From Hirudinaria manillensis (taxonomy: Eukaryota; Annelida; Clitellata; Hirudinida; Hirudinidae), in NCBI GenBank assembly GCA_034509925.1, contig CM067529.1:8435501-8499500 (forward strand): DNA of 64,000 bases, written 5' to 3'. Each line of letters opens with the position of its first letter. Positions within the stretch are counted from its first letter, which is position 1. Both the position numbers and the translations under genes were made by a program. Below the pieces are notes generated by a model. The model saw only the letters and a list, made by a program, of their open reading frames with translations, did not search any database and had not been told where the DNA came from. Shown here piece by piece: positions 28,399 to 38,827 of this stretch.

Positions 28399-29970
28399 TT
28401 TTATCTTTTAGCTTTTGAAATTAATTCACAAACTAGTTTTTAAGCTTTTCAATGGCTGTTTTTTTTTTGTCATTCACTTACTAAATGATGATTCAAATAA
28501 GAATCTGAAATAAAATAATCGACTGCCTCATTTTGCGCGAAATTTTCCTAACAAATTATTTTTAAGTCTTTTAACATCGATATATTTTAGTAACGTACAT
28601 TGAGATTTGTATATATGTTGATGTGAATTTTTTTTCATATTTAAGGTTGTTAGAAATTTATATTTTAATTGTCTGCTTTGACTTCAGAGCATTTTGTTGA
28701 AGTGACCTTCAAAATAAGCTTCATTTCTCAATATCTTTCGTAATAAGTTGAAAATCTATTTGATGCGACGTCATTTACCAACAGTTCTTTTTGCTGTCCA
28801 TGTTTACCCAAGATTTGGATTTTTAGATTATTTAGAATTAATTCGCCGCACACCAAATGAATTACACAATAATTACCTCAACCATTAAGTTTAATTTAGA
28901 TGTTGAATCGACGAAATATTTTCTATGACACTTGCAGCTAATTTCTGAATTTCTCAATTGCTTCAATAAAATTACTAGAAAGTAATAAAAATCAGTGAAT
29001 TCCTTTTAATCAATCTTCCTTTCGAAAATGATGAGGAACTTGTAATTTTGTAACACCTAAATATCCTTAAAAAAATCAATAATGCACAGAAATATTTGCG
29101 AAGTGCGTTCATGCATTTACTAAATCATTTCGAACCTAAATATTCTACATCTAAGGTTTACAATTGAAAAGTGTTTAAGGAAGTGTCATTCACTCACCAC
29201 GGAGGAAAAAATATATATCTTTTAATTCGCTCTCTTTTTATAAAATTAGGAACATTGTAAATATAAAATTAATATAAAATTCATGCACACCACCCTAGCA
29301 AAAGCAAATTAAATATTAAAATTTGAAAAAAAAATTGTGCAAAAAATAAATTTTAGAGGAAATTTCAAATGAAATGTTAATTAAATAGCTGTTAATATTG
29401 TTTACACTGGTTACCACGTCACTAATTCTCGTCGAACACTAAATATCTTGAGATGCCACCGATGAAAATAAAGCAGGTGAGCCAAGGAATGTCACGAATT
29501 GTTTTAAATCTTTTATTTTATGGAAAGAGTTCACGTCAAATTACGGGAGATAAAATTAATTTATTGATTTCAATTCGCTGGAGGACATGAGAAACTATGA
29601 AATTTAAGATAACCAAGTAGTTTTTTTTTTATTTATCTTAAATTTAAGATGATTGTTAGCTTTTATCGGGCATTATGTTTTAATAATGCTTTACCGGAAA
29701 AGCTGGTAATCGGAAAATATTTGAGATATAAAATCACTTATCCATTTATTGAGGCTTAATGCACTTAAATTACTTTTGATCCCACTTCGTATTGAAAGCA
29801 ACCGCTTAATTAAATAATTGCGGTTAATTAGCACGTGCTCTGTACTCCATAAATTGCCAAATGAAAACAAATTAGTTAAAGACAATTATTGCTAATTCAT
29901 AACATTTAGTTATATTTTTATCAATATTCAAATACATTAACTTAATATCAATTTTAATATTGAAATTATT
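28399..29970. other. Wnt 3' flank, no gene recognised
   Basis: AT-rich sequence starting with the Wnt 3' UTR (AATAAA at 28509). A near-palindromic AAATTTAAGATAA...TTATCTTAAATTTAAGAT lies around 29598-29651. No coding exon seen. Confidence 0.35.
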
Positions 29971-29972
29971 CA

Positions 29973-30661
29973 GGCGTCATCAGGTAAAAAAGTAGTAAGA
30001 GGCAACTCGGCTGAATGCACAAAGAGAAAGTTCCTGGAAGAGAACATGGTCAGAGAGGATGAATGCCGCATAATGAACTTCCTGAAGAATATGGAAAATA
30101 AGCAATCAGCTGTCTCTTCAACTTATCATCAAGTGGCAAAGAAAAAGGAGATGTTGCACTTAAGAAAGATATCGGCCACCGACAAACTTCAGCAAATAAA
30201 CCACATTCCAGTTAGAACATTTCATCTTAAGCAGAAATTCTTATCTGTGTTTACTATTTATTGAAGTAATTCTTGCACAGACATGCTCATTCGGCAATAA
30301 AGTGATACCATTTTATTTCCACTATTAAGCATGTTATGCCTTGCATCTAGCATATTTAATTTAATTCAGCTTAATTTTAATTCAGTCTCATTAACAAAAT
30401 TGTGATGACTTCAAACAGAAAAGGTTCAACATGGTAAAGATAGATCCAGAGAGACTAGCACTGGAAAGGTCCGTTTCTATAGAAATACCGGGATTTGATT
30501 GTGGAGAGACTCCAGTAACGACATCTTCAGAGTACGGATGGTGGCATAGGGACAACGACACCCCCATTATTCCCGTAGCTCCTTGTCACGGAAAGAAAAC
30601 CCTACTTGCCACCACCTTTTATTCTACCAATGGTGTCGATAATTGCTTTACTTTGTATTGA
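29973..30661 (+). CDS. Unrecognised small two-part gene
   Basis: Two protein-like open segments lie in order. 29973-30264 opens after TTATTCAG and reads SAECTKRKFLEENMVREDEC, RIMNFLKNMENKQSAV and HQVAKKKEMLHLRKI. 30422-30661 opens after TTCAAACAG and reads RFNMVKIDPERLALERSVSI, EIPGFDCGETPVTTSSEYGW, HRDNDTPIIPVAPCHGKKTL and DNCFTLY before TGA. The amino-acid mix is far from random and the first part is a charged helix. The layout (charged helix, then a Tyr-Gly-Trp and Pro-rich tail of about 80 residues) is reminiscent of small axonemal microtubule-inner proteins, but this is only an impression. The donor of the first segment and any upstream exon are not resolved. Confidence 0.45.
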
Positions 30662-30874
30662 ATTATCGACTGCAACCACATAATGGGTAATAAAAGGAAA
30701 GCATTTTTAAAAGTAAATTTATAAGTAATGATTGTACTCTTAATAATGAAGCTGAAGTATGATCTATTGTCTGGGATGAAATGCTGGAGCTGGTCGAGTT
30801 GTGAGGCAATTACAATATACTGCACACTTTTCGATGTTTGAAAAATTGTAGTTATTTTTTCTTATTTTGACGTA

Positions 30875-31085
30875 TCCCAGACAGCAATGATATCCGGACC
30901 GGAACATGGTTAGGCGCCGGCATTGCATGGCCGGGTCGGGCCTATTACAATTCTTATGCAGGACCAGTTAAACTCGGCCGACGAACGACAGCCGGCTACT
31001 AATCGGATAGATGGCGCTACATGACCGCTAAGGTTACACTCGGCCGACGTACGGCAGCCGGCTACTATTCTGCATATTGGGGTCC
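30875..31085 (+). repeat. GC-rich leader with a duplicated 29-bp unit
   Basis: A GC-rich island in AT-rich surroundings. ACTCGGCCGACG-ACG-CAGCCGGCTACT occurs at 30972-31000 and again at 31038-31066 with two mismatches, 66 bp apart. It sits just upstream of a repeat-type ORF at 31422 and probably forms the 5' end or regulatory leader of that mobile element. Confidence 0.6.
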
Positions 31086-31421
31086 GATGTATATATGTAA
31101 TACATATTATTATTTTATATTATGTATGCATACATATTATGTAGTACATAACTATAGTTACATAATTATGTTGTATAACTGCCTAAAAAGTTATTATAAT
31201 TTAAATTAAATTATCAAACAATTATTAAATAAACAATTTAAATTGAAATAAAAAAAAATATGAGGATAACTTAATCTATATCATACAAGCAACCATCGAT
31301 CCCTGTTATTTTTATTCCCGCTTCTTTTCAAAAATTGTTTATGGTCCTCCCTCTGTTTTGAGTTTGTGACCGAGACAAAAAGGTAATCTTATTTTGTCAC
31401 ATTTGGTTTCTCGCTTTAAAC

Positions 31422-32039
31422 ATGAAGCGTAGTAGATATTCTTGGGGTAGATCGGCGAGGGCGGTCAGAAGACGTGTCAAAAGACAGCACGATTTACTGT
31501 TGGAAGAAATTAATGACGAAATTAAGAAAAGGTTCCTTTCGCCTTCTGATGCCAATTCAACCACAACGTTTAGATGCCAAAACGAAGTTGATGAGTCTAG
31601 CGCAGCATATTCGGAAGGCGATAATATTGCAAATGATTATTTTAGTTCTTCGAGTAGTTCTGAAGAAGTATCATGCGATGAACCATCACTTGCGGATAAG
31701 CTATCGCATTGGGCATTAGAAGATAACATAAAATTGTCATCACTGTCTAAGTTATTAACCATTTTAAAACCGTATCATTCAACTCTACCTATTGATGGTC
31801 GTACTCTTTTAAAAACTCCAATCAACTATAATATTAAACAGCTATCAAATTTGAAAGGAGAATATTATCATTTTGGTATTGAAAACTATTTAATATCTTT
31901 GTTAACAAATGTAGATAAGGCAGTTATAGGTTCAGATGTATACTTGCAGTTCAATGTGGATGGTCTTCCAGCATATGCTGTTTCCGAGAATAGTTTTTGC
32001 GTAACAGTTTCTCCAGAAATTAGCAATATATGGCAATAA
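31422..32039 (+). CDS. Mobile-element-encoded protein (VDGLP family), probably truncated
   Basis: Open frame of 205 codons starting MKRSRYSWGRSARAVRRRVK. It has a basic N-terminus, an acidic Ser-rich stretch (YFSSSSSSEEV), then ADKLSHWALEDNIKLSSLSK, LLTILKPYHSTLPIDGRTLL, GEYYHFGIENYL and LQFNVDGLPAY. The series W---I---LL-IL--Y--LP-D-RTLL-TP, GGEY-HFGI and FN-DGLP is characteristic of a multicopy transposon-associated family in cnidarians, fish and arthropods. In those proteins a further conserved region (QFWPI and DAPA-like blocks) follows DGLP. Here the frame ends soon after, so the copy is C-terminally truncated. Function is unknown to me. Confidence 0.6.
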   Translation: MKRSRYSWGRSARAVRRRVKRQHDLLLEEINDEIKKRFLSPSDANSTTTFRCQNEVDESSAAYSEGDNIANDYFSSSSSSEEVSCDEPSLADKLSHWALEDNIKLSSLSKLLTILKPYHSTLPIDGRTLLKTPINYNIKQLSNLKGEYYHFGIENYLISLLTNVDKAVIGSDVYLQFNVDGLPAYAVSENSFCVTVSPEISNIWQ

Positions 32040-32289
32040 TCACATTTTTACTTTGGTTTTGCTATGTAGGCCTAGAATAATAATCTATTTGTGGCAGTTA
32101 CGTTATTAAGCTGCAGCGACAAAAGTTACTGACTTCTCTAAGCAAGAGTATAAATTTTTATATTTTAATATAAAAGATCAGGAAAAATTAAGGGCTCCTC
32201 ACAAAAACTTACGAAGATTTATGGAGCAAAGGGAATTTGCCATTCCTGTGGTATATTTTTAAAGCAAGTTCCTCAGAATTTTTGCTGAA

Positions 32290-32760
32290 GACAAATGCGA
32301 TCCCGGAATTCAAATAAGTCAACGAATTTTGATCAAAGCGAACAAATTAACCTGGTAAGAAAATTGAAACTGACAAATGACTATGCAGAGCATCTGGGTT
32401 CGAGATTGGCTCTTTATTTAGAAGAATCTCTACGTTATTTTGCAGCAGATGACGACGTTGACTGCAACGTTCCTGTACCGTTTAGGAGGCAAAACAAATC
32501 GGAATCGAGACTATGTCTACCGACTATAACGTCTGTGATTGGAGATTGTCTATTGATTCATCTAAAACTATTTTCATAGCTGATTTACTTCACAATGGAA
32601 ATGAATAAGGATCCGTACAAGTAGCATACTCAGAACGGCTAAAGGAATCCCATGAAAATCTTCAACGTGTTTTGAACAAGATCAGATACAAAAAATATAA
32701 CTGGTGACCTTAAACTTATTCTTGGTAAGTTACTTGGTTATTGGTTAGCAGAAAGGCTAA
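32290..32760 (+). pseudogene. Second decayed repeat-encoded protein (SRLxxxNLL / LFIDSS / LLHNGN family)
   Basis: It reads NFDQSEQINLVRKLKLT, AEHLGSRLALYLEES, then WRLSIDSSKT and ADLLHNGNE, stop, then VAYSERLKESHENLQRVLNK, IRYKKYNW and GDLKLILG. This order (DL-LS---AELLGSRLKE-NLL, EWRLFIDSS..S-KAVLLHNGN, LKE-YEN---LL--I-Y--Y-W, GDLK---LLG-Q-G) matches an abundant repeat-borne protein of hemipterans, hymenopterans and cnidarians. It carries several stops and frameshifts. It lies directly after the VDGLP-family ORF, so either two elements are nested or the region is a repeat pile-up. Confidence 0.55.
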
Positions 32761-33254
32761 ACAAAAATTATATTCTTTACGTACGATTGGGACAGCAAAG
32801 CTGTTGAGGTTTATTTCTCTCATCGAACTCAGAAAGGAACAGATGGGAGATTATAGTTTTAGTGAGTTGTTGAGCTAAGTGAATTGGTCAATTGTCGCCG
32901 GATCTAAAGGAATCTAAATAACGTATCAGTCTTTATCAATCGATTTTTATCAAATCTACAATTATTGCTTTCCATTTGTTTCACAGAAATGTCTATCACG
33001 AATGAGTGGATGGCAATGACACCTTGTTAAGAAAATAATATTTTGTGCCCGAAATTTATCAAGATCAAAAATCAATGAACAAATAATAAACGAAAATTCT
33101 CATATAGGCGAAGATTCATATCACCCAGAAATAAATATAATGTCTTTCATAACAAAAGCTATCAGATAATTTTATTATGCTTTTCAAATTACATCAGAAA
33201 AATATGAAAAAGACTCGGAATTTGATATCTCGATTACTCAATAGGCGAAAAACA

Positions 33255-33800
33255 GAAGTAAAGTAAGACAGCTTTAGCTCAATCGATGGTATCTAACCTC
33301 GCCGGAAGGTATTACAAATGCATTCAACAATTACATTGCGAGAATTGGCACAAACTTGAGAAGCAAATCCCTCATCCTTCCTTCAGGTTTTGAATCTTAC
33401 TTAAAAAGTCCCGCTAAACAATCGATTGATATCACTACAACGCCTAATGAGGTCATTGCTAGCCAGGTAAATGCCTCTTACAGAGGCCGTGGTCCAGACG
33501 ATATGGACCTCAATTTCTCTTACAATTATTGTCAGACCTCATTAATGGAACTATTTATTCAATGTCTCCATGGGCGTTCCCTGAACAATTAAAATATCCT
33601 AAAGTACCAATCTACAAGTTCTACGGCAAACATATGATCGGTCACTATAGAGCGATCTCAGTCTTAAATTAAATTCTCAAATTTTTTTGAAAAATGCACC
33701 TCAGCAAATTCTCTATGATTTCGGATGGCCAATTTTTGTTCAGAAAAGGTTATTCAACTTCTATGGCATTTATTACAATTACAATAAAGTTGCAGAGTTA
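33255..33800 (+). pseudogene. LINE reverse-transcriptase fragment
   Basis: It reads ITNAFNNYIARIGTNLRSKS, FESYLKSPAKQSIDITTTPN, EVIASQ and RGRGPDDMDLNF, then in a shifted frame PWAFPEQLKYPKVPIYK, HYRAISVLN, and later FLFRKGYSTSMAF. The layout A--FN-YF--IG-NL, F---P-T--E----I--L---KSPG-DGI, FP--LK-AKV-PI-K-GD---YRPIS-L and Q-GFR-G-ST--A is the N-terminal half of a jockey/CR1-type LINE reverse transcriptase. The catalytic YADD region is not seen. Stops and frameshifts show an old fragment. Confidence 0.78.
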
Positions 33801-36700
33801 ATTGATCTAAAAAAAAGTATTTCTTTTTGAAATTGTTTAAAAGTTATTTATTCAACAGAAATGAACAAGTTTATTTTTTGAATTGGTCATTCAGGACCGA
33901 GTCCTAATATATTAGTATTCTCAATTACGATTAGAAAATTTTTAAACAAAAACGTGCCACATATATTTGTTCAAAGTTTCAATTATTTCATGCTTTCTTC
34001 ACTTAACAATATTTCAACGACAAAAACAAATTTTGAAGATGAGTGACACTCCCTCCGACAATCTCTCTGTTGCCCAGAGGAGGTTAAAGATGTGTCTCTT
34101 TAGTGTAAAGAAAATGTTATTTTGTTGCAGTGGTCCTTAGTATAAATATAAATATAATGTATATAATATATATGGTATAAAGTCTTTATACTGTAACTTA
34201 CTACACTTTATACTTATAATATCAGTAAACAAAAAATAAGGTTAAATCATTTTTTATTTTATAGACGTTTATTACTTATCCTTCCGACTTGCCGAGTTTT
34301 CATAAATTAACATTTTTCATTTTTTAACAAATCGGGGCCGCCTCTAAATCAAAATTGGCACAATTTATTATTTTTTTTTAAGATGTAGCATAGATTTACT
34401 CGGGGAAAACTAAGAAAGTTCAATTTTCGTTTTTTTTTTTGGTCCTCCCTAATCACTAATCTTACTGCCACAACTGCACATCAAATGGGTGCCGGTTGCG
34501 ATGTAAGGGTATGAAATATGTTCACTTAAGAAAGAAGACCCATTAAGGCACTTGAAAACATTTAATATAAAGCATAGAAATGCTACGAATCCCTTGGGCG
34601 AGGATGATGGCAAATGAGCGGGCTTGCAGATTGGAAGATGTTTAAAATGAATTACTTTATCATGTTAAATCACTCGAGTCATGTTATTTGTTGAAGATAG
34701 ATGGAATGAGGTAAGCATGATGACAGATATATCCCTATGGAAAGAGCGAGACAGAGAACGAGTAAGGCCAAAATATGTCAGTTGGACGACATCCTTGCGA
34801 ATCTAGAACACTTTGGCTGAAACCGCACATTGGAACTTGAATTAATGATTAAGCGGAATAGAATTTTTACCAGACCTCAAAAGGGAAAATTATATTAAAT
34901 ATTAACCTATCATTCTTCTTAAGGTCATATCTTTAGCGAAAAAATTAAAGCTTAAAAAAAAACAAAACCGTCAAATACACGTATTTAATTTTGATAGTTC
35001 TGGGCAAGGTCGAGTTTGTAATGGCTTATATTTTAATTGAGTTAAATAGTTTTAATAAATAAATATATATATATACTAAATATATATATCAACTAGAACG
35101 TCTTAAAGCGAACGTGGCTAATAACAGTAAACCATGATGCAATTGCGCGTTGAAGGAACAAACACAGATGATATATGCACTTCTTTGAAGCGATTGAAAA
35201 TAAGGATAGTCGCTCAAACATGGCACGAAACTTTGTACTCTGTGTACCAGGTCCAATGTAGAAGTGTAAAAATTGGAGCCCACGTAAAATAACATTTATT
35301 GTTATTAAAGTTTAATTAATGGCAATATTATTGATGTTTTGACCTTAACCACACTTCCTTTAGGTTTCGCATTACTTGATTTGAAATTATAACAGCTAAT
35401 TACAAAGCATATTAAATAAAAATTAAGACTACATTGTATTCAAATGAAGATTTTAACTTGTCTTAAATTTTATGACATTAAAAATGTATAGGTCATTTTC
35501 GTGGGCAATATTTTTATAACATAGACCTAATTCCGCATTTTATTGAAATGCACGACACACCCATTAGCTGGCCCGAGCCATTGAATATTCATTTGATTTT
35601 ATTTTTAATATGGGGAATTTTATGTATTAACGCTCTGGGGTAATGAAAGCCATTCTTACAAATCCAAGATCACGCAATGTTGTGTAGGACGAACGTTTTG
35701 CGAACTATTCAGATTGTTTGTACAGTTCAGTTAAGTGAGTATAAGATTACTTTTAATAATCATGATACAGATTTTACTTTGATGCTCGTTCAAATTATTT
35801 TTAAAAACAATTTTCACGATTTAAAACTAACACAAAAAACGATTTATTATTCATATATAATGATACCTGTGAATTTATACCTGGTTTTATCTAATTTTTA
35901 TCTAGTACACAAGTAATAGCACCATGCCTATACACTATTCCTGTTTCAAATAATTGGAGAACAATATCTTGTCTAATAATTGTCAAGGATAGGAAGGGTT
36001 ATCTATGATTAGATTTCTATAGCTTAGCGTTATATAGCGTATGACCTAATTCATAAAAGTTTCCTATCGACTTCTTTGTAATGTCCCCAGAACGGTCTTA
36101 GCCTCCACCAGTTTGTTACCTCTCCCAACAAACATTTCTAAAGGATGACACACCCTAAATGCTTGAATTCTTGCAAGTCTTATTCCGTAATTCCTAGGCT
36201 TCAACTTTGTAACCAATTATCTCCCATCATTCTGACCAGAACGCGACCAGCAGAACTGGTTGAGCATCTTCATATCTTTGATCAGTATTGAAGTATCACC
36301 TCATTATCGAAATTCAAAATAAATTACAAGCTTTAAGGTACCAACAAAGTTATTAGGTGATCGATATTAGTGAAAAATCAGTTCTTACAACATCTGCCGA
36401 GAGCAAATTAATGTTCTATTATCGCGATTCCTCAACTTCGTGACCTTAAGTAGAACAACTTAACGCTTGGTTCTCTAAATATAAGTTTTATTCAATCTTA
36501 ATATTTCGCTAGCTTTTAACATTGCATTATTACTTTATACTTTGAACTTAGTATCTAGATGTTTATGAGCTATGGAATCTTTCATCACTAAATGTTTATG
36601 CGATTTCGTTTAAAGGCGAATTTAAGTCGACAAGTTTGCATATTTTATCATTTTAGGGTCTGTCCAAGGAAACTAAAACTTGTTAACGATCTGTTTTTGC
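33801..36700. other. Intergenic stretch, no gene recognised
   Basis: AT-rich sequence with simple TA-rich tracts near 34140-34200 and 35050-35090. No recognisable exon or domain on either strand; short open frames lack family features. The glutaminase promoter should lie near the right end. Confidence 0.35.
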
Positions 36701-36759
36701 AATTAGGTTGATAAATTTCTTTTACCAGGTGGAACCTGACTTTTTTTTACAAAAAAATC

Positions 36760-37197
36760 ATGAAGAAACATTTTCAGAAGTTAATGTTGAGATCAGTATC
36801 CTCTATCATGGATCAATCAAAATTCGGATATCCTTTTTCCAGTTTTTCCCTTAGAAGTTTTTATGATTCTTCTTTGACAAACTACCAAGTGCCTCCTCCG
36901 CATCAAATTTCTGAAGTTGGATTATTGATCTTTATAATTTTAATAAAAAATTAAATTTATTTGTTACTGTTAATATAATCAACTTTATCTATGAAAAGAT
37001 CGCAACTTTATGTTTTGAATTTTATGTTGCTACATATTTTCCCTCAAATGTTCAACTTCGCTGTCATGAGTTCAGCGGTGTTTGTGGGTTTCAGCAACAA
37101 TTTCATCCGGTCCAAGAGGAATTCAATGTCGCCGAGCACTTATATCATATCGTGAAGAATGAGGATGGTGTTGTGCCTCTTGACCGCATCATGAAGG

Positions 37198-37229
<32 letters not shown>

Positions 37230-38827
37230 TTAAAGGGTGCAAAATTATTTTAAATAAAAAAAATTATGTGCCTACTTTACAGACATTAAACAACGCTGGT
37301 TTGTGGTCCAGCGATCCTCGTCTTCAAGAAACAATGGAGTACCTCAAGAGCATCAACAAATTCCAAGGAAAGAATGATTCCGCAGGAGAAGTATTTCTGA
37401 GCTTCGACGAATTCAAGACATCAATACAAAGCAACGCACATTTAATTAAGAAGGTCTTTACCGACGATCTGATCGTTCCCGAATTTCAAACATTTTGTTC
37501 CTCCATAAATCAACTGTACTCCAGCTGTAAGGATATCAGGTCAGGAAAAGTGGCCTCTTACATTCCCCAACTTGCAAAGTACAATCCTGAATTTTGGGGA
37601 GTCTCCTTATGCACAATCGACGGACAGCGTCATTCAATGGGTGATGTAAAAGTAAGGCTTGTCATGCCTATTAACTTAAAAATATTAATTTAAGGTTAAT
37701 TAATGTCAATCTTGCAGATTCCATTCACCACCCAGTCATCTTCGAAGCCTCTCAGCTATGCTTTGGCGATAAAGGAGCGTGGAGTTGAGGAAGTTCACAG
37801 ATACGTTGGCTACGAACCAAGTGGTGAATCTTTCAACTCAATCAAACTGAATCCGAACCTTAAGCCACACAATCCCATGATTAACTCCGGGGCTATAGTC
37901 GTGTGTTCCATGATTAAAAATGAACTTAGCATGGGCGAAAGGTTTGATTATCTGCAAAACCAGTATAGAGCCCTGGCGGGAGGTGGAGGAGTAGGTTTCA
38001 ACAATTCTATTTACCTTTCCGAAAAAGAAACAGCCAATCGTAATTTAGCGATTGGTTACTATTTAAAGGAGCACAACTGTTTTCCACCAGGGACCAGTTT
38101 AGAGGACACCCTAGATTTGTATTTCATGAGTTGTTCCGTCGAAGTAAATACTAATTCTGCAGCGGTGATGGCTGCCACTCTGGCCAATGGTGGTTACTGC
38201 CCCATAACCCAAGAGCAAGTACTCAGTCCTATTTCAGTCAGGAACACGCTGGCTCTGATGCACTCTTGCGGAATGTACGACTACTCGGGAACTTTTGCTT
38301 TTAAAGTGGGTCTTCCGTCCAAGTCTGCTGTATCGGGATGCATTTTGGTAGTCATTCCAAATGTCCTCGGCATGTGCCTCTGGTCTCCTCCGTTGGATTC
38401 GATTGGTAATAGTGTTCGAGGGGTACACTTTTGCGAACAGCTCGTCGATGTCTTCAACTTTCACCATTACGACAGTCTCTTAAGATTGGGAAAGAAGACT
38501 GACCCAAGATTTAGAAATGCCGATCATCCATCATCCCAGCTATTAGAATTATTGTTTGGAGCGTTCAATGGAGACTTCAAGACTCTTCGTAGACTTGCTT
38601 TAAGCGGATGCGACATGAATATGTTCGACTATGACTACCGCACGGCCCTTCATGTCGCTTCATCAGAAGGTCATTTCGAATGTGTCAAATTTCTCATTGA
38701 AAGATGCAAAGCAAATCTCTTTCTGAAAGATCGCTGGGGTCACACCCCTCTTGACAATGCTATTCACTACAAACATTCAGAAATTCAACTCTATATTGAA
38801 GAAATTTTGGCTAAGAATGCGACATGA
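36760..38827 (+). CDS. Kidney-type glutaminase with ankyrin repeats
   Basis: Mitochondrial enzyme hydrolysing L-glutamine to glutamate and ammonia. Exons are 36760-36915, 37095-37196, 37283-37651 and 37718-38827; frames join exactly, 1737 nt and 578 residues (human GLS isoforms are about 600-670). The N-terminus MKKHFQKLMLRSVSSIMDQS is basic, Ser-rich and lacks acids at the start, as in a mitochondrial presequence. Next come an EF-hand-like helical region (FNVAEHLYHIVKNEDGVVPL, SDPRLQETMEYL) and the serine-dependent beta-lactamase-like domain: CTIDGQRHSMGDVK, the SxxK catalytic pair in SSSKPLSYA, VHRYVGYEPSGE, HNPMINSGAIVV, NRNLAIGYYLKEHNCFPPGT, MAATLANGGYCPIT, LMHSCGMYDYSG and GLPSKSAVSG. 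C-terminal ankyrin repeats follow (DYRTALHVASSEGHFECVKF, DRWGHTPLDNAIHY). Most of the catalytic domain and all ankyrins sit in one 1.1-kb exon. The exon 1 donor (GAA|GTTGGA) is weak but gives correct phase. Confidence 0.93.
37197..37230 (+). repeat. (TA)n(GA)n microsatellite at the glutaminase intron 2 donor
   Basis: The splice donor AAG|GTATAT runs straight into about 22 bases of TA repeat and then GAGAGAGAGAG. The GT of the donor forms the first unit of the tract. Confidence 0.85.

Noticed and set aside
37190-37240. CRISPR-like or tandem regulatory array
   Set aside because: Simple dinucleotide microsatellite. No repeat-spacer organisation exists anywhere in the window.
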